A stretch of DNA of 64,000 nt. Origin: Erythrobacter donghaensis (lineage in GTDB: Bacteria > Pseudomonadota > Alphaproteobacteria > Sphingomonadales > Sphingomonadaceae). Below the pieces are notes generated by a model that searched no databases, was not told the DNA's origin, and worked only from the letters and a program-made list of their open reading frames with translations. Numbering within the stretch: position 1 is the stretch's first letter; every line of letters starts with the position of its first letter. A program made the translations under genes and the position numbers. Where the stretch lies: NCBI RefSeq assembly GCF_002155425.1, contig NZ_MUYG01000006.1, forward strand, positions 186,001-250,000, given 5' to 3'. This document shows positions 18,381-26,073 of this stretch, piece by piece.

Positions 18381-20269
18381 CCCCAGCTCCTCTGATCGAT
18401 GTCGCTCAGCGGGCGGCCCAGCTTGACCAGCTCGGCCCGCGCCGCATCGAGGATATGCGCCATGCCCACCGGCGCGCCCGCTGCCGCCGCACGCAGGCTG
18501 GCGCCGATCGCGATGTTGCGGATGTTCCCCCCGGTCAGCGACAGGCGGCCGAGCGCGGCGTGGTCGATCCCCTCGGTCGGGGTCGCGGCGGGGAAAATGC
18601 CCTCCCAGATCCGCTGCCGCTCGGCCTGCCCCGGCAGCGGGAACTGCACCATGAAGCGCAGCCGCCGCATGAAGGCCGTGTCCAGCCCGTCGTCGATATT
18701 GGTGGTGAGGATGGTGATGCCGGAATAGCTCTCCATCAGCTGGAGCAGATAGCCGACCTCCATATTGGCATAGCGGTCATGCGCGTCCTTGACCTCGCTG
18801 CGCTTGCCGAACAGCGTGTCGGCCTCGTCGAACAGCAGCACCCCGCCGCCAGCTTCCGCCGCGGCGAAGACCCGGCGCAGGTTCTTCTCGGTCTCGCCGA
18901 TATACTTGCTGACCACCGCCGAAACCTCGACCCGGTAGAGATCGAGCGCCAGCGCCTGCGCAATCGCTTCGGCGGCCATGGTCTTTCCGGTGCCGCTTTC
19001 CCCCGCGAACAGCGCGGTAATCCCGAGCCCGCGCACGCCGGTGTCGCCGAAGCCCCATTCGCCCACCACCCGGTGATGCGCGCGGCCTGCGCCGATGATC
19101 GTGGCGATGGTGGCGGCGGCCTCGTCGGGCAGGACGAGCTGCGAGGCGCGGGCGACGGGCGCGATCCGGTCGACGAAGCCGATATCGCGCGGACAGGCCG
19201 CGTCCCGTGCTGCCGCCCACAGCGCTTCGGGCGCAGCGTCGCCGTGGCTCTGCGCGAGTTCGGCGACCACCTGCGCGGGGAGATGGAAACTGTGCGACAG
19301 CCGGTCGATCATATCGGGCGAGGCCGCCGCGCCCGCTTCGCCCAGCGCCGTCTGCCATGCCGCGCGCTGCTGCGCCCGGTCGTGGCCGATGGTGAAGCGG
19401 CGGCGCGGGGTCAGCTCCAGTCGCGGGGTGTCGGTGACCAGCGCGACCGGCCCGGCCCAGCCGCCGACCAGCGGATCGAGCGCGGCGGTGCCCGGCGCAT
19501 CGTCGACCAGCACCAGCGCGAGATTGTAGAGCAGCGCATCGCGCAGCCACAGGTCGCGCAGCCGCACCAGCGCCTCGGGCTCGGCCGGCAGGCGCGAGAG
19601 CGGAACGACGAGGCAGCCATGCCCCGCCGCCCGCAGCCCCGCCAGCGCATGAGCCACCCCGTCACCGCGCGCGCTGGCGACCAGCTCGATCACTGGCAGG
19701 TCGAGCGCCTTGCCCCCGGCACCCTCGCACTGACACGCAATCGCCTCCACCAGCGCCGCATCGGTGGCGAGCTGCGCCCCGGCGGGCAGCGGCTGACTGA
19801 CCGCGATCAGCTCGGGCGCGATCTGCATGCAGCCGTTGAGGAACAGGAGGACATTGTCGTCGAGGCGGAAGGGCCGCTCGCTGAGGCCGCTGCCCGGCAC
19901 ATCGGCCAGCGCGATCAGCCGCGCGCGGCGCAGCGCGGCATCGGGGCGCAGCGCGGCCCAGTCGAGCCCCTCGCACACCCGCATCGCCAGCCCCAGTGTC
20001 GGCGGCCCGCTGCCGATCCGGGCGACCAGCGCGGCGGTCTGCCCGCAGCATTCGCTCGCCGCAGCGAAGAGCACCGCCGCCCGCTCGCCCGGCGAGAGGC
20101 CGAAGCGCAGCGCCAGCATGTCGAGCGCCCAGGGCGGCGCTTCCTCGGGCGCGACCGGCTCGGGCTCGGCGCAACCGGCGATCTCGGCGAGCCGCAGGTT
20201 GATCGCGTCGAGTTCGGGCGCGAGACGCGGCGGGGCGGCGCCGAGGAAGGGGTGGACGGTCGCGCTCAT
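18377..20269 (-). CDS. AAA+ ATPase of the contractile injection system (Afp15/Pvc15-like)
   Basis: A 630-residue protein. The N-terminal 330 residues are a variable Ala/Leu-rich region as in Pvc15-type ATPases. The AAA+ core is at about 390-620: Walker A GESGTGKT with K429, Walker B LLFDEAD with D481 and E482, sensor-1 region ITILTTNIDD, and arginines in DTAFMRRLRF that could serve as fingers. In AFP, PVC and Streptomyces eCIS loci the ATPase is required for or promotes assembly, stability or cargo handling. Here it sits between the tail terminator and the small protein plus DUF4157 giant. It overlaps both neighbours by 4 bp. Confidence 0.9.
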   Translation of the reverse strand: MSATVHPFLGAAPPRLAPELDAINLRLAEIAGCAEPEPVAPEEAPPWALDMLALRFGLSPGERAAVLFAAASECCGQTAALVARIGSGPPTLGLAMRVCEGLDWAALRPDAALRRARLIALADVPGSGLSERPFRLDDNVLLFLNGCMQIAPELIAVSQPLPAGAQLATDAALVEAIACQCEGAGGKALDLPVIELVASARGDGVAHALAGLRAAGHGCLVVPLSRLPAEPEALVRLRDLWLRDALLYNLALVLVDDAPGTAALDPLVGGWAGPVALVTDTPRLELTPRRRFTIGHDRAQQRAAWQTALGEAGAAASPDMIDRLSHSFHLPAQVVAELAQSHGDAAPEALWAAARDAACPRDIGFVDRIAPVARASQLVLPDEAAATIATIIGAGRAHHRVVGEWGFGDTGVRGLGITALFAGESGTGKTMAAEAIAQALALDLYRVEVSAVVSKYIGETEKNLRRVFAAAEAGGGVLLFDEADTLFGKRSEVKDAHDRYANMEVGYLLQLMESYSGITILTTNIDDGLDTAFMRRLRFMVQFPLPGQAERQRIWEGIFPAATPTEGIDHAALGRLSLTGGNIRNIAIGASLRAAAAGAPVGMAHILDAARAELVKLGRPLSDIDQRSWG

Positions 20270-21591
20270 GCCGGCACCGTCGCGATCGGGCCGTCATAGC
20301 CTGCCGCGCCGCTGGTGAGGGCGCTCTCCGCCCCGTCGATGATGACCCGCGCCAGATAGGGCCCCGGCGTCACCCCGGCGATGGTGAAAGTGCGGCTGGT
20401 GACGGCGGCATCGGCGGTGCCGGGGGCCGGGTCGGGGGCCTGAAAGACATAGGCCGGGAAGCGGCCATTGGCGTCGGCATTGACCGCATTGAGCAGCAAC
20501 TCCGCACGCTGAAGCCGCCCCACCGCCACGGCAAAATGCACGGTGACGGTGAAGCGGACGACCCCGTCGTCGACCGCCCGCCCGCTGGACACGAAAGGAT
20601 TGGCGGCGCGCAGCACCGGGCGGATGGCGATGGCGACCAGATTGGACTGTTCGACCGGAATCGTCCCCGCGCCCGGCGGCGGCAGGGTGCCGACCGGCTT
20701 GGGGGTGAGGTGGCGCAAGCGCAGCTGCGACAGGCCGGGGCGCAGATCGGCCGGAACCGCCGCCTCCATCGCATCCGCGGCCATGGTGGTGACGGTCAGC
20801 GTCCGGTCGCCGATCCACACCTCGGTGACATCCCCCGCAAGTCCGCTGCCCACCAGCCGCAGCCGTTCTCCCGGCGCGGCGAGCGCGCGTTCGGCGAAGG
20901 GCTGCGCCGGGTCGGCAGGCGCGACCAGCAGCCGGGCGATGAAGGGCGCGCGCAGCAGGGTGAGGCCCAGCCGCCCCTCGCGCACCGGCGGCGCGGAGGC
21001 CCGCCGCCGCTGCCGTTCGAGCAGCAGGGTGCTGACCTGATAGGTCATGCCGACCCTGAGGCCGCTGTTCATCATCGACCACAACTGCGAGAGGCCCTCC
21101 AGCTCCAGCGGAGTGGTCGATAGCTTGATCGGCGCGTCCTGATCGGCAAGCTGCTGCACCGCCTGCGGCAAGGGCGAATTGCCCGGCAGCGCCGAATCCG
21201 CCGCCGCCGCTTCGAGCAGGGCCGCGGTCAGCTGCGGCGTTTCATGCAGCGCCAGCATCCCGAGGCCGAGCGCCAGATCGGGCAGCCCCGCATTGGGCGA
21301 ATAGGCGGCGAGCAGATAGTGCACGTCGAGCGCCAGCAGCGGATCGGCCTGCCGTTCACCTGCAGCATTGTAGGGTGCGCCGCGGCTGCTCTGCCACCCC
21401 GCGTTGGGAACGATGCGATAGGGGTAGAGCACCAATGTGGCGCGGGTGATTGCCGGCGTGCCCATTTGCTCCGGCGCGCGGGTGACCACGTCGATCTGGC
21501 CGATGGCGGCGCTGTCCTCCTCGGCGATCACCTGCCGCAGCCGGAACCGCAGCGCGTGCGACAGAGCGGCGATGGCAAGACCCCCCGGCAT
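20266..21591 (-). CDS. eCIS tail terminator, DUF4255 / Pvc16-like
   Basis: A 441-residue protein. The N-terminal about 190 residues match DUF4255, the Pvc16/Afp16 domain that caps the tube and sheath: the segments ATLVLYPYRIVPNAGWQSSR, LLALDVHYLLAAYSP and LGLGMLALHETPQLTAALL, then LEGLSQLWSMMNSGLRVGMTYQVS are typical. The C-terminal half holds Ig-like beta segments (LVGSGLAGDVTEVWIGDRTL and VTPGPYLARVIIDGA), an extension present in some long Pvc16 variants and perhaps a surface decoration. Its ATG at 21591 follows the previous stop by 3 bp; its end overlaps the ATPase by 4 bp. Confidence 0.87.
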   Translation of the reverse strand: MPGGLAIAALSHALRFRLRQVIAEEDSAAIGQIDVVTRAPEQMGTPAITRATLVLYPYRIVPNAGWQSSRGAPYNAAGERQADPLLALDVHYLLAAYSPNAGLPDLALGLGMLALHETPQLTAALLEAAAADSALPGNSPLPQAVQQLADQDAPIKLSTTPLELEGLSQLWSMMNSGLRVGMTYQVSTLLLERQRRRASAPPVREGRLGLTLLRAPFIARLLVAPADPAQPFAERALAAPGERLRLVGSGLAGDVTEVWIGDRTLTVTTMAADAMEAAVPADLRPGLSQLRLRHLTPKPVGTLPPPGAGTIPVEQSNLVAIAIRPVLRAANPFVSSGRAVDDGVVRFTVTVHFAVAVGRLQRAELLLNAVNADANGRFPAYVFQAPDPAPGTADAAVTSRTFTIAGVTPGPYLARVIIDGAESALTSGAAGYDGPIATVPA

Positions 21592-21594
21592 GGC

Positions 21595-22353
21595 TCAGCG
21601 CCCCCGCCGCCGGTATTCGTCGAGCGACTGGCGCGGCTGCGCGCGCGGGATGATGGTGGCGCGGTAGCTCGCCTGCGATGTCGGCGGCGGCGGTGCGGGC
21701 GGTGGCGGCCGCACCTCGATCCGCCCGATGCTGAGGCTGCGCTGGCCGCGCCCGCGCTGAACGGCAGGCTCGTGCGTATCCGGAGCGAGGGGACGGTTCG
21801 CGGCATCAGGCTCCGCGCGGGGATCGCCCACCAGCGGCAGCAAGGGCGGAGGAGCGGAATCGTCGGGCAGTCGGCGCGCGGGCGCAGAGGCGTCCTTATC
21901 ATCGCGGGAGGCGTGCCGCGGCTCGGCTTCGCCCTCCCTTTCGGCGCGCGGCAGCAGCGGCGCGGCAGTCGTCGCGGCCTTCCCGGTTCTCTCTGACGGC
22001 TCGGCCCGCGATGCGCGGCGGCGAGGCTGGTCGGAATCTTGCGGCCCAAGATCGGAGCGATCTGCCGCATCAGCCCTGCCTTCGCCCGGAGCGGCGGCGA
22101 CCGGGGCGCGCGGCATCAGTGGCTCTGGCGGCGGTGCCATCTCGTCGTCACGCCCGGCCCGCCGCCCCTGCCGAGGGCGCGGCGCTGGCCGGCGGGGTTG
22201 CTCTTCGTCCGTTTCGTCGGAGACCGCCCGCTCTTCCACCGCAATTTCGGGCAGCGCCCCGGCCTCGGGCTCGAACCGCCCGCGTGGGCGGGCCCGCAGG
22301 GCTTCCGCATCGCCGTGGGCCGCGGCGGCCAGCGTGGCGAACAGCCCGCTCAT
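21595..22353 (-). CDS. Pro/Arg/Glu-rich disordered eCIS protein with C-terminal GRIEVR motif
   Basis: A 252-residue protein of very low complexity, dominated by Pro, Ala, Arg, Glu and Asp, and probably unstructured over most of its length. Near the C-terminus a short conserved-looking block LSIGRIEVRPPPPAPP stands out; similar GRIEVR endings occur in unnamed proteins of other eCIS operons, as far as I recall. The start at 22353 gives a 4-bp overlap with the preceding gene; the longer frame beginning 30 codons upstream is overlap only. Its function is unknown; a scaffold or linker role during tail assembly is a guess. Its codon pattern matches its neighbours. Confidence 0.65.
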   Translation of the reverse strand: MSGLFATLAAAAHGDAEALRARPRGRFEPEAGALPEIAVEERAVSDETDEEQPRRPAPRPRQGRRAGRDDEMAPPPEPLMPRAPVAAAPGEGRADAADRSDLGPQDSDQPRRRASRAEPSERTGKAATTAAPLLPRAEREGEAEPRHASRDDKDASAPARRLPDDSAPPPLLPLVGDPRAEPDAANRPLAPDTHEPAVQRGRGQRSLSIGRIEVRPPPPAPPPPTSQASYRATIIPRAQPRQSLDEYRRRGR

Positions 22354-23036
22354 TGCAGCGCCATTTCGCAATAGCGCCGCCGCCGCAGCGGGCTGAGCGC
22401 GAAGATCTCCGCCTCGCTCCAGCCATAGGCGCGCGCGAGGCAATCGACGCTCGCCAGTGCCGCCTTGGCCTTGGCGGTTACCAGCGCCCAGAGCAGCGGC
22501 ACCGGATCAAGCCGCCGCGCGAACTCGGTGGAGCAGGCGTCGCATTGCATGGCGATCTGGATGTTGAGTAGCGGGAAGGCCTCTTCCAGCGCTGCCTCGA
22601 TCACTTGCGCGGCGGCCGGATCGGACGGCGCAGCGTCGAAGTCGCAGCAGCGCAGGGCGAGCGCGCTCGGATCGCCACTGGTGATGGCCTCGGCCAGATC
22701 GCGGCTCGACGGCGGACGCAAATCCGTGCTGTGCTGCCCGATGGTCACCTGCGGAGGCGGACCGTCGCGCGCTTCCAGCAGCGGCGCGAGCGCCACGTCG
22801 GCTTCGTGCAGCGTGCCGCAGTCGGGACAGGGGGCGACCACTGGCGCGCTGTCTCCGCCCATCCGCCACAGCGCCTCCAGCAGCAGGCGGTCGCGCACCG
22901 GGAGCGGCAGGTCACCGGCGGCATTGATGCTGATCCCCGCCAGCGCCGCCGCCATCTGCACCGCACGGTCGAGCATGCTCAGCCGCTCGCCGTCTTCCCA
23001 CAGTGCCAGCGCGTCGGTGTCATCGAGAAAGGGCAT
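22350..23036 (-). CDS. T4-type baseplate-hub/assembly-chaperone-like eCIS protein with two CxxC pairs
   Basis: A 228-residue protein encoded just after the tube gene. Two cysteine pairs, C70-x2-C73 and C165-x2-C168, flank a loop and could form a split zinc-binding knuckle. The C-terminus (CLARAYGWSEAEIFALSPLR, then RRRYCEMA) resembles the small T4-like baseplate hub assembly proteins annotated in many eCIS operons. The ATG at 23036 is chosen for the GAGGGG site 7 bp upstream and the family-like MPFLDDTDAL start. The gap to the tube gene is 10 bp. A chaperone role is inferred; a structural baseplate role is the alternative. Confidence 0.72.
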   Translation of the reverse strand: MPFLDDTDALALWEDGERLSMLDRAVQMAAALAGISINAAGDLPLPVRDRLLLEALWRMGGDSAPVVAPCPDCGTLHEADVALAPLLEARDGPPPQVTIGQHSTDLRPPSSRDLAEAITSGDPSALALRCCDFDAAPSDPAAAQVIEAALEEAFPLLNIQIAMQCDACSTEFARRLDPVPLLWALVTAKAKAALASVDCLARAYGWSEAEIFALSPLRRRRYCEMALQ

Positions 23037-23046
23037 GATCTGCCCC

Positions 23047-23562
23047 TCAGACCACCAACGGTTCGGTCGGCTCGGGCACATCGACGTCGCGCACGAAGCC
23101 TTCGTGCTGCAGGATCAGCGACTGGATCGCGACCGCGTTGGCGTTGGCGTCCAGTTCCGGCAGGGCGTTGTATTCCGACACCCAGGCACGGAAGATCTTG
23201 TAGACGATCGCGATCTGCCCGGCCTCGTTGTGCAGTTCGAGCAGGATGTTGCGCCGGAACCCCGCGAGCGCCAACTGGCTGCCGCGCTCGTTGTTGATCC
23301 GCCACACCTGCGAGGCCCAGTCCTCGAACTCGGTGTCGTGCGTGACTCCGCGTTCGAGCGTGATCGGCTCGAACTTGGTGTTGCCGGGCGATTTGCGCAT
23401 CGTGGTCGGGTCTCCGCCGTCGCGGTGCTCAACCACTTCGGTGGTGCGCTTGAGCGCGCTGACCTTCGATACCCCCGCGATGTAGCGCCCCTCCCACTTC
23501 AGGCGGAACCGGAAGTTCTTGTAGGGGTCGAAGCGGTTGGCGTTGACGGTGAAAATGGCCAT
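23047..23562 (-). CDS. eCIS inner tube protein (T4 gp19-like)
   Basis: A 171-residue protein with the hallmarks of gp19/Hcp-like tube subunits: N-terminal NANRFDPYKNFRFRLKWEGR, the core VSALKRTTEVVEHRDGGDP, a strand-loop GNTKFEPITLERGVTHDTEF and the closing LILQHEGFVRD. It forms the rigid channel inside the sheath through which cargo passes. Only one complete tube gene of this type is present, unlike AFP, which has two. It follows the sheath gene by 18 bp, the usual order. Similar length to other eCIS tube proteins (about 145-175). Confidence 0.92.
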   Translation of the reverse strand: MAIFTVNANRFDPYKNFRFRLKWEGRYIAGVSKVSALKRTTEVVEHRDGGDPTTMRKSPGNTKFEPITLERGVTHDTEFEDWASQVWRINNERGSQLALAGFRRNILLELHNEAGQIAIVYKIFRAWVSEYNALPELDANANAVAIQSLILQHEGFVRDVDVPEPTEPLVV

Positions 23563-23580
23563 GTCCTGATCTCCTCCCGC

Positions 23581-25767
23581 TCAGGCCGCCAGCCGGCCGG
23601 CCAGCTGCGTCAGCCGCACGACGACGAATTCGGCCGGCTTCAGCGGCGCGAAACCGACCAGAATGTTGACGACGCCGCTATTGACGTCCTGCTGCGAGGT
23701 GGTCTCGCCGTCGCACTTGACCAGATAGGCCTCGCGCGGGCTCGATCCCTGGAACGCGCCCTGCACGAACAGCGACTGCATGAAGGCGCCGATATTGAGC
23801 CGGATCTGCGCCCACAGGCTCTCGTCATTGGGCTCGAACACCACCCAAGGCAACGAGTCCTTGAGCGTGCGCTCGATCATCAGCGCGGTGCGGCGCACGG
23901 GGACATACTTCCACTCGCTGGCGAGCGCATCGGCCCCTGCCAGCGTGCGCGCGCCCCAGTTGACCGAGCCCGCGAAAGGCTTGACCCGGATCACGTTGAG
24001 TCCGCGCTTGTTAAGCTGCGCCTGCTGGCGATCGGTCATCGGCACCGAGGGGCGCACCCCGGCGAGCGAGGCATCGAGCCCGGCGGGCGCTTTCCACACC
24101 CCACGCTGCGCATCGGTGCGCGCCATCAGCCCGGCGATGCTGCCGCTGGCCGAAAGCGTGCGCTCGCCGCCCAGCGGGTCGCTCTTGACCACCTTGGGGA
24201 AGCACAACGCCGACCCGCGCGCCAGATCAGTGCCCAGAGTCTGCGCGATCGGCCAGGCAGTGATGCCGGTCACAGAATCCGCAGTGATCGGATGGTCGAC
24301 CAGCAGGAAGGCCAGCTGATCGCGGCAATAGGCCCCCGCCGCCGCATAGACCCCGTTGCCGCCATCGGCCATGTAGGGCGCTTCGGGGATCGCCATCAGC
24401 GTGAAATAGTCGGGGTCGAGATGGTTGAAGGTGAACAGGCCGGTGCGGGCGGTCTCGTTGCCGAGGAACGCTGCCGCCGCGCTCGCCGCCCAGGCCGGAT
24501 CGCCCGGCAAGGTGCCGTCCGCCCCGCCGGCCAGCGCATAGAGCACATCGGGCGCAAGGTTTTCGATATCGACCGCCGCGGTCGAAGAGGCGCGCGGCAG
24601 CACCATCGTGCCGCTCACCCGCACCAGTTCCGACTGGCGCGCGATCACGGTGACGACATTGTTCGGGTCGTTCGGGATAACGTTGAGATTGCGGAACAAT
24701 TCGCCGCGCACCCGCTCTGTGCCGCGATATTCCGCGATCGACATGTCGAACCCGCCGGACACAGTGGGCATGATCCCGATCCGCAGCCCGTTGCCCCAGC
24801 TTCCCGGGTTGACCGCGGTGACCGTGATCGAATTGCCGCCGCCCACCGCACGCGGCAGGGTGAAGCTGGCAGACGGGACAGGCTCACCGCCGCCGGAGAA
24901 CGAGGCCGCCGCCGCAACCGCCGGGGTACGCAGCGGATGCTGTCCCTGCACCACCGCGACCACGCCGGTCGCGGCCACCCGCGCGACGACGAAATCGGTC
25001 GAGGTCGGATTGAGTGACAGGTTGTCGAGATCATGCGTCGGATTGGCGAAGGTCAGCCGGAAGGTGCCGGCGGCGGAGCCTGCTGCGACGGCAACCGTCG
25101 TCGAGTTGCTCGCTCCGGCCAGCGCCTGAAGCGTGATTGCGGGCAGCGGCACAGAGGTCATCGTCGCGCTGGCAGCCACACCCGCCGCGCCCCCTGCGAG
25201 CACCGTTGAGGTCGTGCCGGTCGCGGCCGGGAGATGGGCGATGTTCTCCAGCAGGATCAGTGGCGATCCGCCCGCCGCTTCAGCGGCATTGACGATCAGT
25301 CCGGCGAAGCGGTGCGAGAGAGGATCAGTGCTGAGATCGGCATATTCGGTAAAAGTCCCCGAATTGCCGTTGCGCACCAGCAGGTTGAAGTTGCCGTTGT
25401 TGGTGTGGTTGATCCGCACCTCGATGCCATTGCCGCCCGTGCCGGTGGCGCGTGCCCGCACGGTCATCGCGGTTTCGGTGGTGTTGAGGACAATCCCCGG
25501 CTGCTGAAACGCAATGCGCGCAACCCAGGCCTGCGTCCCACCCTGAAGGAAGAATTCCTGCAAGGCGTAGGCCGCCTCGTAACGCCGGTCGATGCCGCCG
25601 AAATGCCGTTCGACATCGCCCCAGCTCGTCACCCGCACGGGCCGATCAATGGGGCCGCGCGGGAAATGCCCGACGATGGCCAGAATGGCCGTGGAAGCCC
25701 CGGTGATCGTTCTGATCCCCGAAGGCACTTCCTGAATGTAGACTCCGGGATATCCTTCCAGCAGCAT
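23581..25767 (-). CDS. eCIS contractile sheath protein
   Basis: The first gene of the operon, encoding a 728-residue tail sheath protein. The N-terminus LLEGYPGVYIQEVPSGIRTI followed by GASTAILAIVGHFPRGPIDR is the classic sheath start, and the C-terminal third contains the conserved sheath block WKYVPVRRTALMIERTLKDS, LPWVVFEPNDESLWAQIRLN and IGAFMQSLFVQGAFQG. A large central insertion (about 130-400) is Thr/Ser/Gly-rich and is probably the surface domain. The ATG at 25767 is preceded by GGGGAGGA; the 25-codon upstream extension has no such site. The single sheath gene, against three in AFP, suggests a simpler sheath. Confidence 0.93.
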   Translation of the reverse strand: MLLEGYPGVYIQEVPSGIRTITGASTAILAIVGHFPRGPIDRPVRVTSWGDVERHFGGIDRRYEAAYALQEFFLQGGTQAWVARIAFQQPGIVLNTTETAMTVRARATGTGGNGIEVRINHTNNGNFNLLVRNGNSGTFTEYADLSTDPLSHRFAGLIVNAAEAAGGSPLILLENIAHLPAATGTTSTVLAGGAAGVAASATMTSVPLPAITLQALAGASNSTTVAVAAGSAAGTFRLTFANPTHDLDNLSLNPTSTDFVVARVAATGVVAVVQGQHPLRTPAVAAAASFSGGGEPVPSASFTLPRAVGGGNSITVTAVNPGSWGNGLRIGIMPTVSGGFDMSIAEYRGTERVRGELFRNLNVIPNDPNNVVTVIARQSELVRVSGTMVLPRASSTAAVDIENLAPDVLYALAGGADGTLPGDPAWAASAAAAFLGNETARTGLFTFNHLDPDYFTLMAIPEAPYMADGGNGVYAAAGAYCRDQLAFLLVDHPITADSVTGITAWPIAQTLGTDLARGSALCFPKVVKSDPLGGERTLSASGSIAGLMARTDAQRGVWKAPAGLDASLAGVRPSVPMTDRQQAQLNKRGLNVIRVKPFAGSVNWGARTLAGADALASEWKYVPVRRTALMIERTLKDSLPWVVFEPNDESLWAQIRLNIGAFMQSLFVQGAFQGSSPREAYLVKCDGETTSQQDVNSGVVNILVGFAPLKPAEFVVVRLTQLAGRLAA

Positions 25768-25789
25768 GACAGTCCTCCCCGAACCGCAA

Positions 25790-25805
25790 GTGCCTCGACA
25801 GGCAC
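25790..25805. repeat. Small hairpin just upstream of the sheath ribosome binding site
   Basis: GTGCCT and AGGCAC form a perfect 6-bp stem with a CGAC loop on the plus strand. In mRNA it would sit a few bases before the GGGGAGGA site of the sheath gene and might influence translation start. Confidence 0.55.
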
Positions 25806-25815
25806 AGTGCATTAG

Positions 25816-25846
25816 TTTCGTAAGTTGACTTGAACAACTCACGAAA
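25816..25846. repeat. Inverted repeat in the eCIS leader (12-bp arms, one mismatch)
   Basis: Arms at 25816-25827 and 25835-25846 pair 11 of 12 positions around the loop ACTTGAA. It starts 48 bp upstream of the sheath ATG and could be an operator for a dimeric repressor or an RNA hairpin in the 5-prime leader. Confidence 0.7.
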
Positions 25847-26033
25847 TAAAACAGGAGCAGACGCGCAATCTGTAAAGATCGGCGTGTAATCCCTGAAGGT
25901 GCGACTCTGTGCTTATGTGGCGCGGAACATGAACCTGCTTCGCGAAACGGTCAAGACTATATAGCCGAACTTATTCTGGAATGAATTCGGTAACCATTAG
26001 AAGTGCTTGCACCAAGATGTCTGGGCGGCTTGC

Positions 26034-26055
26034 GCATCGGCAGAAAAACCGATGC
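26034..26055. terminator. Hairpin downstream of the MFS gene, possible weak terminator
   Basis: GCATCGG (26034-26040) and CCGATGC (26049-26055) pair perfectly around an A-rich loop, 18 bp beyond the MFS stop. There is no clear T-run after the stem on the minus strand, so termination strength is uncertain. Confidence 0.4.
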
Positions 26056-26073
26056 CGCGCGGACTCGCAGGGA

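Larger units (their letters stand above)
25768..26033 (-). promoter_or_regulatory. Upstream region of the eCIS operon with two leader hairpins
   Basis: A gap of about 270 bp, more AT-rich than the flanking genes and holding no credible ORF. On the minus strand it leads into the sheath gene. Two inverted repeats lie close to the start: 25790-25805 (GTGCCT / AGGCAC, 4-nt loop), ending 22 bp upstream of the ATG, and 25816-25846 (TTTCGTAAGTTG / CAACTCACGAAA, one mismatch, 7-nt loop). A possible minus-strand promoter, TTTACA with a 17-19 nt spacer to a T-rich box, lies just upstream of the second repeat, which would put that repeat near the transcription start. The promoter call is tentative; the repeats are directly visible. 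Confidence 0.5.

Noticed and set aside
1-25767. Integrated myophage instead of an injection system
   Set aside because: No capsid, portal, terminase, integrase or lysis gene is seen, while AAA+ ATPase, DUF4255 terminator and DUF4157 are eCIS markers.
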